The notes under the pieces are model-generated. The model was not told the origin of the DNA, did not search any database, and worked only from the letters and a program-made list of their open reading frames with translations. A stretch of 12,765 nt of DNA from Bacillota bacterium (GTDB taxonomy: Bacteria > Bacillota > Clostridia > Christensenellales > CAG-138): positions 1 to 12,765 of the forward strand of contig JAEYCM010000032.1 of NCBI GenBank assembly GCA_023455425.1, given 5' to 3'. Each line of letters starts with the position of its first letter. Position 1 is the stretch's first letter. The translations under genes and the position numbers were made by a program. Shown here in pieces: positions 5,757-11,935 of the stretch.

Positions 5757-6185
5757 TTACCTCTCCTCAAACACGATGGCCTTGTTGGGGCAGCCGGACA
5801 CGCAGGCGGGCTCACCGAAGGAATTCTTGGTGCATAGTTCGCACTTCTGCATGGGCCCATCCGCCGAGGGCATGATCGCCCCGTACGGGCAGGAAAGCAC
5901 GCAGGTGTAGCACGCCATGCATTGATCGGCATTGATGGCGATCAACCCTTCCTCCATCGTCAGCGCGCCGGAAATGCACGCTTTCACGCATAGCGGCTCC
6001 GTACAGTGCCTGCACGCGACGGCAAAGAAGATATCCCCGCTTTCCTCAATCTTGATACGCGGGTTGATGCGGACGTCCTTAAGGGCCTTGGCCATATCCT
6101 TTTCGCCGGAGTTGGCGAACGCGCAGTTGTATTCGCAAAGGTGGCACCCCAAACACCACTGCTCGTTGACAAATATACGCTTCAT
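5757..6185 (-). CDS. Four-cluster [4Fe-4S] ferredoxin, HycB/DmsB-like
   Basis: A 142-residue electron-transfer protein with sixteen cysteines in four groups: C11/14/17/21, C58/61/66/70, C89/92/95/99 (followed by Pro) and C115/118/128/132 (followed by Pro). This is the arrangement of the iron-sulfur subunits of molybdoenzymes and hydrogenases (HycB, DmsB), which bind four [4Fe-4S] clusters. There is no signal peptide, so it is cytoplasmic. It sits between the FMN core gene (14-bp gap) and the flavoprotein gene (4-bp gap), so it most likely wires the NAD(P)H oxidoreductase to the glutamate synthase core. The ATG at 6185 has GGGGAGGG about eight bases upstream. The exact cluster pairing is inferred from the family. 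Confidence 0.9.
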   Translation of the reverse strand: MKRIFVNEQWCLGCHLCEYNCAFANSGEKDMAKALKDVRINPRIKIEESGDIFFAVACRHCTEPLCVKACISGALTMEEGLIAINADQCMACYTCVLSCPYGAIMPSADGPMQKCELCTKNSFGEPACVSGCPNKAIVFEER

Positions 6186-6199
6186 GTCTTTGCCCTCCC

Positions 6200-7705
6200 C
6201 TATTCGCCCGCGTGCTGGATGCCGAGTATTGTAAGCTCCTTTTCGGTAAGGCCCACACCTCTGAGCATCAGCCGGTTTCCGCGCAGGGCCTCGATGGAGT
6301 TGATGCCCATGCCGCCCATCATCTCTTTAATTTCATGCGTATAGGCGGTAATAAGGTTCACAAGCCGTTCCGCGCCCATTTCCGGGTTCAGGCGTTTGAC
6401 AAGGTCCGGCCTCTGGGTGGCGATGCCCCAGTTGCACTTGCCAAGGTGACAGGTGCGGCACAGGTGGCAGCCCAAAGCCAAGAGCGGGGCGGTCGCCATA
6501 TACACGGCGTCTGCGCCCAATGCGATGGCCTTTACGACATCCGCGCTGTTCCGGATACTTCCGCCGACGACGATGGAAACGTCCGAGCGGATGCCCTCTT
6601 CCCGTAGCCGCTGGTCCACACTCGCCAGCGCAAGCTCAATGGGGATGCCGACGTTATCCCGGATGCGGGTGGGCGCGGCGCCCGTACCGCCGCGGAAGCC
6701 GTCGATGGCGATGATATCCGCGCCGCTTCGCGCGATGCCGCTTGCAATGGCGGAAACGTTGTGTACCGCAGCGATTTTGACGATCACGGGCCGCTCGTAA
6801 TGCGTGGCCTCCTTGATGGAGTACACGAGCTGCCTTAAATCCTCAATGGAGTAGATATCATGGTGCGGCGCGGGAGAAATCGCGTCCGTCCCTTTCGGGA
6901 TCATGCGGGTCTTTGCAACGTCACCCACGATTTTGGAGCTGGGCAAATGCCCGCCGATGCCCGGCTTTGCTCCCTGGCCCATTTTAATTTCGATGGCGGC
7001 GCCCGCCTTCAAATAATCCGGATGCACGCCGAAACGGCCGGACGCAACCTGTACGATGGTATGCGGGCCATACTGGTAGAAATCCTCATGCAGGCCGCCC
7101 TCGCCGGTGTTGTAGTAGATCCCTAAGCGCTCCGCCGCCATTGCTAAGCTGTGGTGCGCGTTGTAGGAGATGGAGCCAAAGCTCATGGCGGAAAACATGA
7201 TGGGTGTCGTGAGCGAAAGCTGCGGCTCCATTTTGGTGATCATTTTGCCGTTTTCATCGCGCCGGATGCCTGTCGGCTTTTTCCCCAAGAACGTGCGCGT
7301 TTCCATGGGTTCGCGCAGCGGGTCGATGGAGGGGTTTGTCACCTGGGACGCGTTGATGAGGATTTTATCCCAATAGACGGGGTAGTTTTTCGGTGTACCC
7401 ATGGAGGAAAGCAGCACGCCGCCCGAGCCCGCCTGCTTGTAAATGTCCGTGATCGCCTCACTGGACCAGTTGGAGTTTTCCTTGAATACGTGATCGGACT
7501 TTGTGATTTTGAGCGCGCGCGTCGGGCAGAGCGACACACAGCGGTGGCAATCCACACACTTGCTGTCGTCAGCCGTCATAACGCCTGCGGCTTCATCGTA
7601 CTGATGCACCTCGTTGGCACACTGCCGCTCGCACACCCGGCAGGCGATACAGCGGGTAAAATTGCGCACGACTTCATATTCCGGATATTGAAAATTGATT
7701 GGCAT
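6200..7705 (-). CDS. glxD: Glutamate synthase FMN-binding core subunit with N-terminal ferredoxin domain
   Basis: A 501-residue archaeal-type glutamate synthase core, which makes glutamate from 2-oxoglutarate and ammonia. Residues 19-29 (C19, C22, C25, C29) and 50-60 (C50, C53, C56, C60, then Pro) form a two-cluster ferredoxin domain. The barrel follows, with GQGAKPGIGG, SPAPHHDIYS and the FMN-phosphate region AIDGFRGGTGAAP. Near the end, C413, C419 and C424 match the C-x5-C-x4-C pattern of the [3Fe-4S] site of glutamate synthases, and an extra C416 lies inside it. The start ATG at 7705 is preceded by GGAAGGGAAGGG. It follows the amidotransferase gene by 19 bp. Compared with the large subunit of bacterial GltB (about 1,500 residues), amidotransferase and GXGXG parts are separate genes here. 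Standalone 'glutamate synthase-related' proteins can have other roles, but the full neighbour set supports a true synthase. Confidence 0.92.
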   Translation of the reverse strand: MPINFQYPEYEVVRNFTRCIACRVCERQCANEVHQYDEAAGVMTADDSKCVDCHRCVSLCPTRALKITKSDHVFKENSNWSSEAITDIYKQAGSGGVLLSSMGTPKNYPVYWDKILINASQVTNPSIDPLREPMETRTFLGKKPTGIRRDENGKMITKMEPQLSLTTPIMFSAMSFGSISYNAHHSLAMAAERLGIYYNTGEGGLHEDFYQYGPHTIVQVASGRFGVHPDYLKAGAAIEIKMGQGAKPGIGGHLPSSKIVGDVAKTRMIPKGTDAISPAPHHDIYSIEDLRQLVYSIKEATHYERPVIVKIAAVHNVSAIASGIARSGADIIAIDGFRGGTGAAPTRIRDNVGIPIELALASVDQRLREEGIRSDVSIVVGGSIRNSADVVKAIALGADAVYMATAPLLALGCHLCRTCHLGKCNWGIATQRPDLVKRLNPEMGAERLVNLITAYTHEIKEMMGGMGINSIEALRGNRLMLRGVGLTEKELTILGIQHAGE

Positions 7706-7724
7706 AGTAAACCCTTCCCTTCCG

Positions 7725-8849
7725 TCAGACGACTTTCGCCATCGCCTCGGGCTTAAGCCGGACAATGACAGGCTCGCCGCCGCGCGGCGCCCAAAGTTCT
7801 TCCACATCCGGCTCCACGACGCGGATGCCGCATTCCTCGCTTGCGAGGTATACGCGTTCACCCTTTTTCGCCGCCACCAGGGAACGAAGTTTGAGCCTGT
7901 CGTTTAGGGCCATGAGCCCGCCGCTGAAGCCGACCAATATGGAGAAGGGACCGGTGATAAGCAAGCTTGCGTATGCGTTTCTCAGATACGTCAGGCGCTC
8001 CCGCTTCTCATCCTCCATCCGTGAGATGGTGGACCAGAAGGGCGCAGCAATCACGTTTGCGACTTCATCAAGTTCCATGCCCTGCTTGCGCGTGAGGTAG
8101 TCAAGAATATAGGAGATAACCTCCGTATCCGTCTGCAGCGTGCAGGAGTAGCCGAACATTTCGATAAACCTGCGGTTTGCGTCGTAGGAGGAGATTTCGC
8201 CGTTATGTACGACGGTATAGTCGAGCATGCCGAACGGGTGCGCGCCGCCCCACCAGCCCGGTGTGTTGGTGGGATACCTGCCGTGCGCCGTCCAGCAATA
8301 GCCTTCGTATTCTTCCAGGCGGTAATAGCGGCCGACATCTTCCGGGTACCCCACGGCCTTGAATACGCCCATGTTTTTCCCGCAGGAAAATACATACGCA
8401 CCGCTGATCTGGGTGTTGATCTTCATTACGCTTCTGACCATGAACTCGTTTTCGTCAAGCTGGCTACTTGCAAGCTTGGTGGGAAGCGGCCGCAAAAAAT
8501 ATCGCCATATCAAAGGCTCCCCAGAAATCTGCTTCATGGGGCGCACAGGGATACGCGACAAATTGATAATATCGTAATGCCGGTCCATGAACTGTTCACA
8601 AGCTTCCTTGCTTGCCTGCGATTCATAAAAGACATGCAGGGCATACAGCTCTTTGTACTGCGGGTAAATCCCATATCCCGCAAATCCTCCGCCAAGGCCG
8701 TTGGAACGGTCATGCATGACGGCGATGGAGTCGATAATCTCCTGTCCGTTAAACCTTGTTCCGTCCGTTGCAATGATTCCGGATATCGCACATCCGGATG
8801 GGATGCGTACATTCCCCTCCCACTGTCGGGGCATTTCATCCTTTCGCAC
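7725..8849 (-). CDS. glxB: Class II glutamine amidotransferase subunit of split glutamate synthase (GTG start)
   Basis: A 374-residue Ntn-type amidotransferase that hydrolyses glutamine and feeds ammonia to the FMN core. The likely nucleophile is C20 in IPSGCAISGI. Other family segments are HDRSNGLGGGFAGYG, AHGRYPTN, VHNGEISSYDANR and TDTEVISY. The start is taken as GTG at 8849, because GGAGGAGG (8865-8858) stands eight bases before it. The frame stays open to an ATG at 9020, but that lies upstream of the promoter (8925-8953) and is rejected; ATG 8897 has no ribosome binding site. Class II enzymes need the cysteine at the mature N-terminus, so 19 residues must be removed, as in the propeptide of classical GltB. 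It is the first gene of the five-gene operon. Confidence 0.9.
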   Translation of the reverse strand: MRKDEMPRQWEGNVRIPSGCAISGIIATDGTRFNGQEIIDSIAVMHDRSNGLGGGFAGYGIYPQYKELYALHVFYESQASKEACEQFMDRHYDIINLSRIPVRPMKQISGEPLIWRYFLRPLPTKLASSQLDENEFMVRSVMKINTQISGAYVFSCGKNMGVFKAVGYPEDVGRYYRLEEYEGYCWTAHGRYPTNTPGWWGGAHPFGMLDYTVVHNGEISSYDANRRFIEMFGYSCTLQTDTEVISYILDYLTRKQGMELDEVANVIAAPFWSTISRMEDEKRERLTYLRNAYASLLITGPFSILVGFSGGLMALNDRLKLRSLVAAKKGERVYLASEECGIRVVEPDVEELWAPRGGEPVIVRLKPEAMAKVV

Positions 8850-8924
8850 TCTTTTGTCCTCCTCCACGCGGGCAACCATATCGGTAGCTGCCGCCATTGT
8901 ATATATATTATATATTAACTCGAG

Positions 8925-8953
8925 ATTATACGCGCATCCCGCATGGCTGTCAA
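8925..8953 (-). promoter_or_regulatory. Perfect consensus sigma-A promoter of the glutamate synthase operon
   Basis: On the minus strand TTGACA (8953-8948) and TATAAT (8930-8925) match the consensus at all twelve positions, with a 17-bp spacer. Transcription should start near 8918, giving a leader of about 70 nt to the GTG at 8849. This decides the start of the first gene. A promoter this strong would be expected to need tight control. Confidence 0.85.
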
Positions 8954-8960
8954 TGTCTTT

Positions 8961-8988
8961 TTGCAAGATATTAATCCATATCATGCAA
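8961..8988. promoter_or_regulatory. Dyad symmetry upstream of the glutamate synthase promoter, likely regulator site
   Basis: A 28-bp dyad: TTGCA-n-GATAT, six bases, then ATATC-n-TGCAA, with ten matched positions per arm. It ends 7 bp upstream of the -35 box; its centre is near -56 relative to the predicted start. That position suits an activator such as a LysR-type protein (GltC is the known one in Bacillus). The regulator is not in this window, so the assignment is inference. Confidence 0.5.
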
Positions 8989-9214
8989 AACAAAGCGCAC
9001 CGCTCGGGATTCTTCCCCATCTAACATTGTTTCCTTGAAGAAAAACGCTTACTTTGATGCATTTTTTACGCGCACCCTTTGCTCTCTTATACAAAAATTC
9101 CGTACATTTTTTGTATGAATCACGTCTTTCACATATGTTTTTCGTATTCCACGCCTCAGGCTCGATATATATGCATTTGCAGTCCCGTTTTTATAAACCT
9201 TCAACTTATCCGCA

Positions 9215-9243
9215 TTGTCATGCGCGCGCGCGTATGATACAAT
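9215..9243 (+). promoter_or_regulatory. Sigma-A type promoter for the rdgB-cupin unit
   Basis: TTGTCA (9215-9220) and TACAAT (9238-9243) are 17 bp apart, with alternating CG in the spacer. The predicted start near 9250 leaves about 29 nt before ATG 9279 and rules out starts further upstream. The stretch between this promoter and the dyad at 8961-8988 is AT-rich; I see no gene in it. Confidence 0.5.
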
Positions 9244-9278
9244 TGCGCAAAACGACCATGAAAGGCGCAATATCCCAT

Positions 9279-9905
9279 ATGAAGCTCATCATCGCATCCA
9301 ATAACGCGCATAAGATGCGCGAAATCAAAGAGATCATGGGAGAATACTTCCCCTCCATCTCCACCCTGAAGGAAGCCGGAATAACGATCGAAGTTGTGGA
9401 GGACGGCGATACCTTCCGCGCCAACGCCATCAAAAAAGCCGAAGAGACGCTTGCCGCGGCCCCCGGCTTTGACGCGGCGCTTGCCGACGACAGCGGCCTG
9501 GCGGTGGATGCGCTCCATGGCGCGCCAGGCGTTTACAGCGCCCGTTATGCGGGCGAAGGGCACAATGACCTTGCCAACAATCAAAAGCTTTTAAAGGACA
9601 TGCAGCATGTGCCCGAGGCGGAACGGTCCTGCCGCTTCGTTTCCGCCGTGGCGCTTGCGCGCCGTGGCCTCCCTACCCTCTGCGTGACCGGCGCGTGCAA
9701 AGGCAGGCTGCTGTTTGCGCCCCAAGGGGAGAATGGATTTGGCTACGACCCCCTCTTTTTGTACGAGCCGCTCGGACGGTCTTTTGCCGAATTAACCGCC
9801 GAAGAAAAGAACGGCGTCAGCCACCGCAAACGGGCGCTGGAAGCGTTGAAGGGACTCTTGGTTCAAGAGCAGTACCCATCTTTTCCCGCAACGAGCCAAT
9901 CATGA
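9279..9905 (+). CDS. rdgB: XTP/dITP pyrophosphatase (RdgB/HAM1 family)
   Basis: A 208-residue nucleotide house-cleaning enzyme that hydrolyses dITP, XTP and related non-canonical purine triphosphates to the monophosphate and pyrophosphate. All family motifs are present: SNNAHK at 7-12, DTFRANAIKKA at 44-54, ADDSGL at 69-74 (metal-binding acids), GYDPLF at 155-160 and SHRKRA at 181-186. The length is normal (about 200). The start at 9279 gives the usual MKLIIASNN opening. The frame is open upstream to 9054, but the predicted promoter at 9215-9243 lies inside that extension. ATG 9258 (seven residues longer) has no better ribosome binding site. A cupin gene follows after 13 bp, probably on the same transcript. 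Confidence 0.93.
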   Translation: MKLIIASNNAHKMREIKEIMGEYFPSISTLKEAGITIEVVEDGDTFRANAIKKAEETLAAAPGFDAALADDSGLAVDALHGAPGVYSARYAGEGHNDLANNQKLLKDMQHVPEAERSCRFVSAVALARRGLPTLCVTGACKGRLLFAPQGENGFGYDPLFLYEPLGRSFAELTAEEKNGVSHRKRALEALKGLLVQEQYPSFPATSQS

Positions 9906-9918
9906 GGAGGAACCCAAA

Positions 9919-10278
9919 ATGGACAAAGTGAACGTTTATGAAAAGTTGAGTACGTTCCATTCGCATTGGAGTCCGAAAATAGTAGGCGAAGTGAACGAAT
10001 CCCACATTAAAGTGGCGAAATTAAAGGGTGAATTTTTATGGCACACCCACGAACATGAAGACGAAATGTTCTATGTGTTAAAAGGCCAACTGACCATCAA
10101 ATTCAGGGGTCGGGACGTTCATCTGGATGAAGGTGAGTTTTTGATCATTCCAAAAGGAGTAGAACATATGCCTGTTGCCGAAGCGGAAGCGCATGTGATG
10201 CTCATTGAGCCGAAGACAACATTAAACACCGGGGACGTCGTCAATGAGCGAACGGTTCAAAATCTTGAAAAAATTTAA
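9919..10278 (+). CDS. Small single-domain cupin protein
   Basis: A 119-residue single-domain cupin. The first cupin motif is seen as G37, H42, H44, E49 and G56 (segment GEFLWHTHEHEDE), and the second as G72, P78 and H83 (GEFLIIPKGVEH). H42, H44, E49 and H83 form the expected metal-binding set. The family covers many enzymes and sugar- or small-molecule-binding proteins, so no substrate can be named. The start follows AGGAGG by about eight bases and lies 13 bp after the rdgB stop, implying co-transcription. It is somewhat more A/T-rich than rdgB. A strong terminator follows immediately. No link between cupin and RdgB function is obvious. Confidence 0.85.
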   Translation: MDKVNVYEKLSTFHSHWSPKIVGEVNESHIKVAKLKGEFLWHTHEHEDEMFYVLKGQLTIKFRGRDVHLDEGEFLIIPKGVEHMPVAEAEAHVMLIEPKTTLNTGDVVNERTVQNLEKI

Positions 10279-10290
10279 AGCGTCATAAAT

Positions 10291-10323
10291 AAATGCCATA
10301 CCCGTTGGGTATGGCATTTTTAT
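10291..10323 (+). terminator. Strong terminator between the cupin gene and argH (convergent)
   Basis: A perfect 13-bp stem, AAATGCCATACCC (10291-10303) with GGGTATGGCATTT (10307-10319) and loop GTT, followed by TTATT. On the minus strand it is followed by ATTTATTTA. It can therefore serve both the cupin and argH, which ends at 10336. Confidence 0.88.
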
Positions 10324-10335
10324 TACAGTAAGCGC

Positions 10336-11727
10336 TCATTTTTGCCGTGCCAGCCACCCTTTGCTTTCTTCAATATGCGCAAGCACCGCATCCGGAGCGG
10401 GTCCGCCGGGCAGGCTGCGCCCCTCTACGCATGCGGAAAGCGAGATCGCGTCGTATACGTCCGCTTCAAATACAGGAGAAACGTCCTGCAATTCAGGTAG
10501 CGTCAAATCCGCAAGCGCCTTGTTTTTAGCAAGGCATTGAAACACCAGCTTGCCGATCACCTCATGCGCGGTCCGGAACGGCACGCCTTTTTTCACGAGA
10601 TAATCCGCGGCATCCGTCGCGTTGGTAAAGCCGCGCCCCGCGCCAAGCCGCATGTTTTCTGTTTTGAACTTCAACGTCTCGAACATGCGGGTGAAGATCG
10701 CAAGGCAGCCGTTCACGGTATCGAGTGCGTCAAATACAGCCTCCTTATCCTCCTGCATATCCTTGTTGTACGCAAGCGGCAGGCCCTTCATCATGGTCAG
10801 AAGCGCCGTCAGATCTCCGTATACGCGCCCGGTCTTGCCGCGGATCAGTTCCGCCGCGTCCGGGTTCTTTTTTTGCGGCATGATGGAGGAGCCTGTCGAG
10901 TACGCGTCGTCCATCTCCACAAAGCGGAATTCGTCCGTGCTCCACAAAATCAGTTCTTCACAGAAGCGGGACAAATGCATCATAATGATCGACGCGCACG
11001 CCACGTACTCAATGCAAAAATCCCGGTCGCTCACCGAATCGAGGCTGTTGCGCGTGATGTGCGCAAACCCCAGTTCCTTCCTGACCAACTCCCGGTCCAG
11101 CGGATACGTGCTTCCCGCCAAAGCGCCAGCGCCCAGCGGCATGTAATCCATGCGCCTTTTGCAGTCAATTAACCGCTCCACATCCCGGCGGAACATCTCA
11201 AAGTACGCCATCAAGTGGTGTGCAAGCGTAACGGGCTGCGCCTTCTGCATATGCGTGTAGCCGGGCATTACCGTTTCCGCGTGCGCGGAAGCCGTATGGA
11301 GCAGCGCCTGCTCCAGCGCCACAAGATTGCTGATTGTCACATCCGTTCCCTGCAGCATGTACATCCGGCAATCGAGCGCCACCTGGTCGTTGCGGCTGCG
11401 GCCCGTGTGCAGGCGCTTGCCCGCCTCGCCGATCTGCTCCGTCAGCAGCACCTCCATGTTCATGTGCACGTCTTCTGCGGATTTGGAGAAAGCAAGCTTG
11501 CCCGCCTCGTAATCCGCAAGCAGCCCGGTCAGTCCTTCCATAATCTTATCCGCGTCTGCAGCCGGGATAATCCCCTGCGCCTTGAGCATTTTGGCGTGGG
11601 CGATAGAGCCCAGGATATCCTCCCGCGCCATGCGGCTGTCCACAGATATGGAGGAATGGAAATCTTCCATGGCCGCGTCCGCGGCCTTCTGAAATCTCCC
11701 GCCCCAGAGCTTGTCGTTGTGTTGCAT
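10336..11727 (-). CDS. argH: Argininosuccinate lyase
   Basis: A 463-residue fumarase/aspartase-superfamily enzyme. It splits argininosuccinate into arginine and fumarate, the last step of arginine synthesis. Family signatures: LWGGRF at 7-12, TGRSRNDQV at 108-116, GYTHMQ at 156-161 (with the general-acid/base His159) and the superfamily loop GSSIMPQKKNP at 279-289 (catalytic Ser281). The length is typical, and the protein appears intact. The start ATG at 11727 follows GAGGTG by about five bases. Only 24 nt separate it from the T-tract of a terminator hairpin at 11752-11773, leaving no room for a promoter of its own downstream of that hairpin. Expression probably depends on readthrough from argG or on a promoter inside the element. 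Confidence 0.97.
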   Translation of the reverse strand: MQHNDKLWGGRFQKAADAAMEDFHSSISVDSRMAREDILGSIAHAKMLKAQGIIPAADADKIMEGLTGLLADYEAGKLAFSKSAEDVHMNMEVLLTEQIGEAGKRLHTGRSRNDQVALDCRMYMLQGTDVTISNLVALEQALLHTASAHAETVMPGYTHMQKAQPVTLAHHLMAYFEMFRRDVERLIDCKRRMDYMPLGAGALAGSTYPLDRELVRKELGFAHITRNSLDSVSDRDFCIEYVACASIIMMHLSRFCEELILWSTDEFRFVEMDDAYSTGSSIMPQKKNPDAAELIRGKTGRVYGDLTALLTMMKGLPLAYNKDMQEDKEAVFDALDTVNGCLAIFTRMFETLKFKTENMRLGAGRGFTNATDAADYLVKKGVPFRTAHEVIGKLVFQCLAKNKALADLTLPELQDVSPVFEADVYDAISLSACVEGRSLPGGPAPDAVLAHIEESKGWLARQK

Positions 11728-11751
11728 CGTACACCTCGTTTCCTGCTGTAC

Positions 11752-11773
11752 AAAAAAGTGGCTCACGCCACTT
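11752..11773 (-). terminator. Terminator hairpin closing intergenic element B, just before argH
   Basis: On the minus strand AAGTGGC (11773-11767) pairs with GCCACTT (11762-11756), loop GTGA, followed by TTTT; the run of T at 11757-11752 is six. The T-tract ends 24 nt before the argH start codon, so this hairpin may act as an argG terminator or as an attenuator for argH. Confidence 0.65.
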
Positions 11774-11927
11774 AGTGAGTACGTTGAAGGCTCTGCCCTC
11801 ATACTCCCACTTAGGGCCGTAACGGCCCTAAGAACCCCAATTCGGACACGCCTATATAGGTGTGTCCGGGAAAGGGTTTCTCAAGGGATATATCCCTTGA
11901 GCGGAGGTTTGGAGGCAGCGCCTCCAA
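11752..11927 (-). repeat. Structured multi-hairpin intergenic element, copy B
   Basis: Fills nearly the whole argG-argH gap. In plus coordinates the hairpins are: terminator 11756-11773; a degraded GGC-TCT-GCC near 11789; CTTAGGGCCG-TAA-CGGCCCTAAG 11810-11832; a 13-bp stem 11843-11868 centred on CCTATATAGG; CTCAAGGGA-TATA-TCCCTTGAG 11880-11901; and TTGGAGGC-AGC-GCCTCCAA 11909-11927. Order and linkers correspond to copy A at 3557-3744, but the stems use different bases that still pair. No coding function is seen. Confidence 0.75.
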
Positions 11928-11935
11928 CGTCCCCC

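Noticed and set aside
5147..5875. Plus-strand open frame of 242 codons opposite the flavoprotein and ferredoxin genes
   Set aside because: It spans the junction of two real genes on the other strand and has no ribosome binding site or motif.
8850..9020. N-terminal extension of the amidotransferase gene up to ATG 9020
   Set aside because: The extension crosses the perfect consensus promoter at 8925-8953, so most of it would be untranscribed; GTG 8849 has a near-ideal ribosome binding site.
9054..9278. N-terminal extension of rdgB up to ATG 9054
   Set aside because: The family begins at MKLIIASNN. The extension overlaps the likely promoter at 9215-9243 and has no family resemblance.
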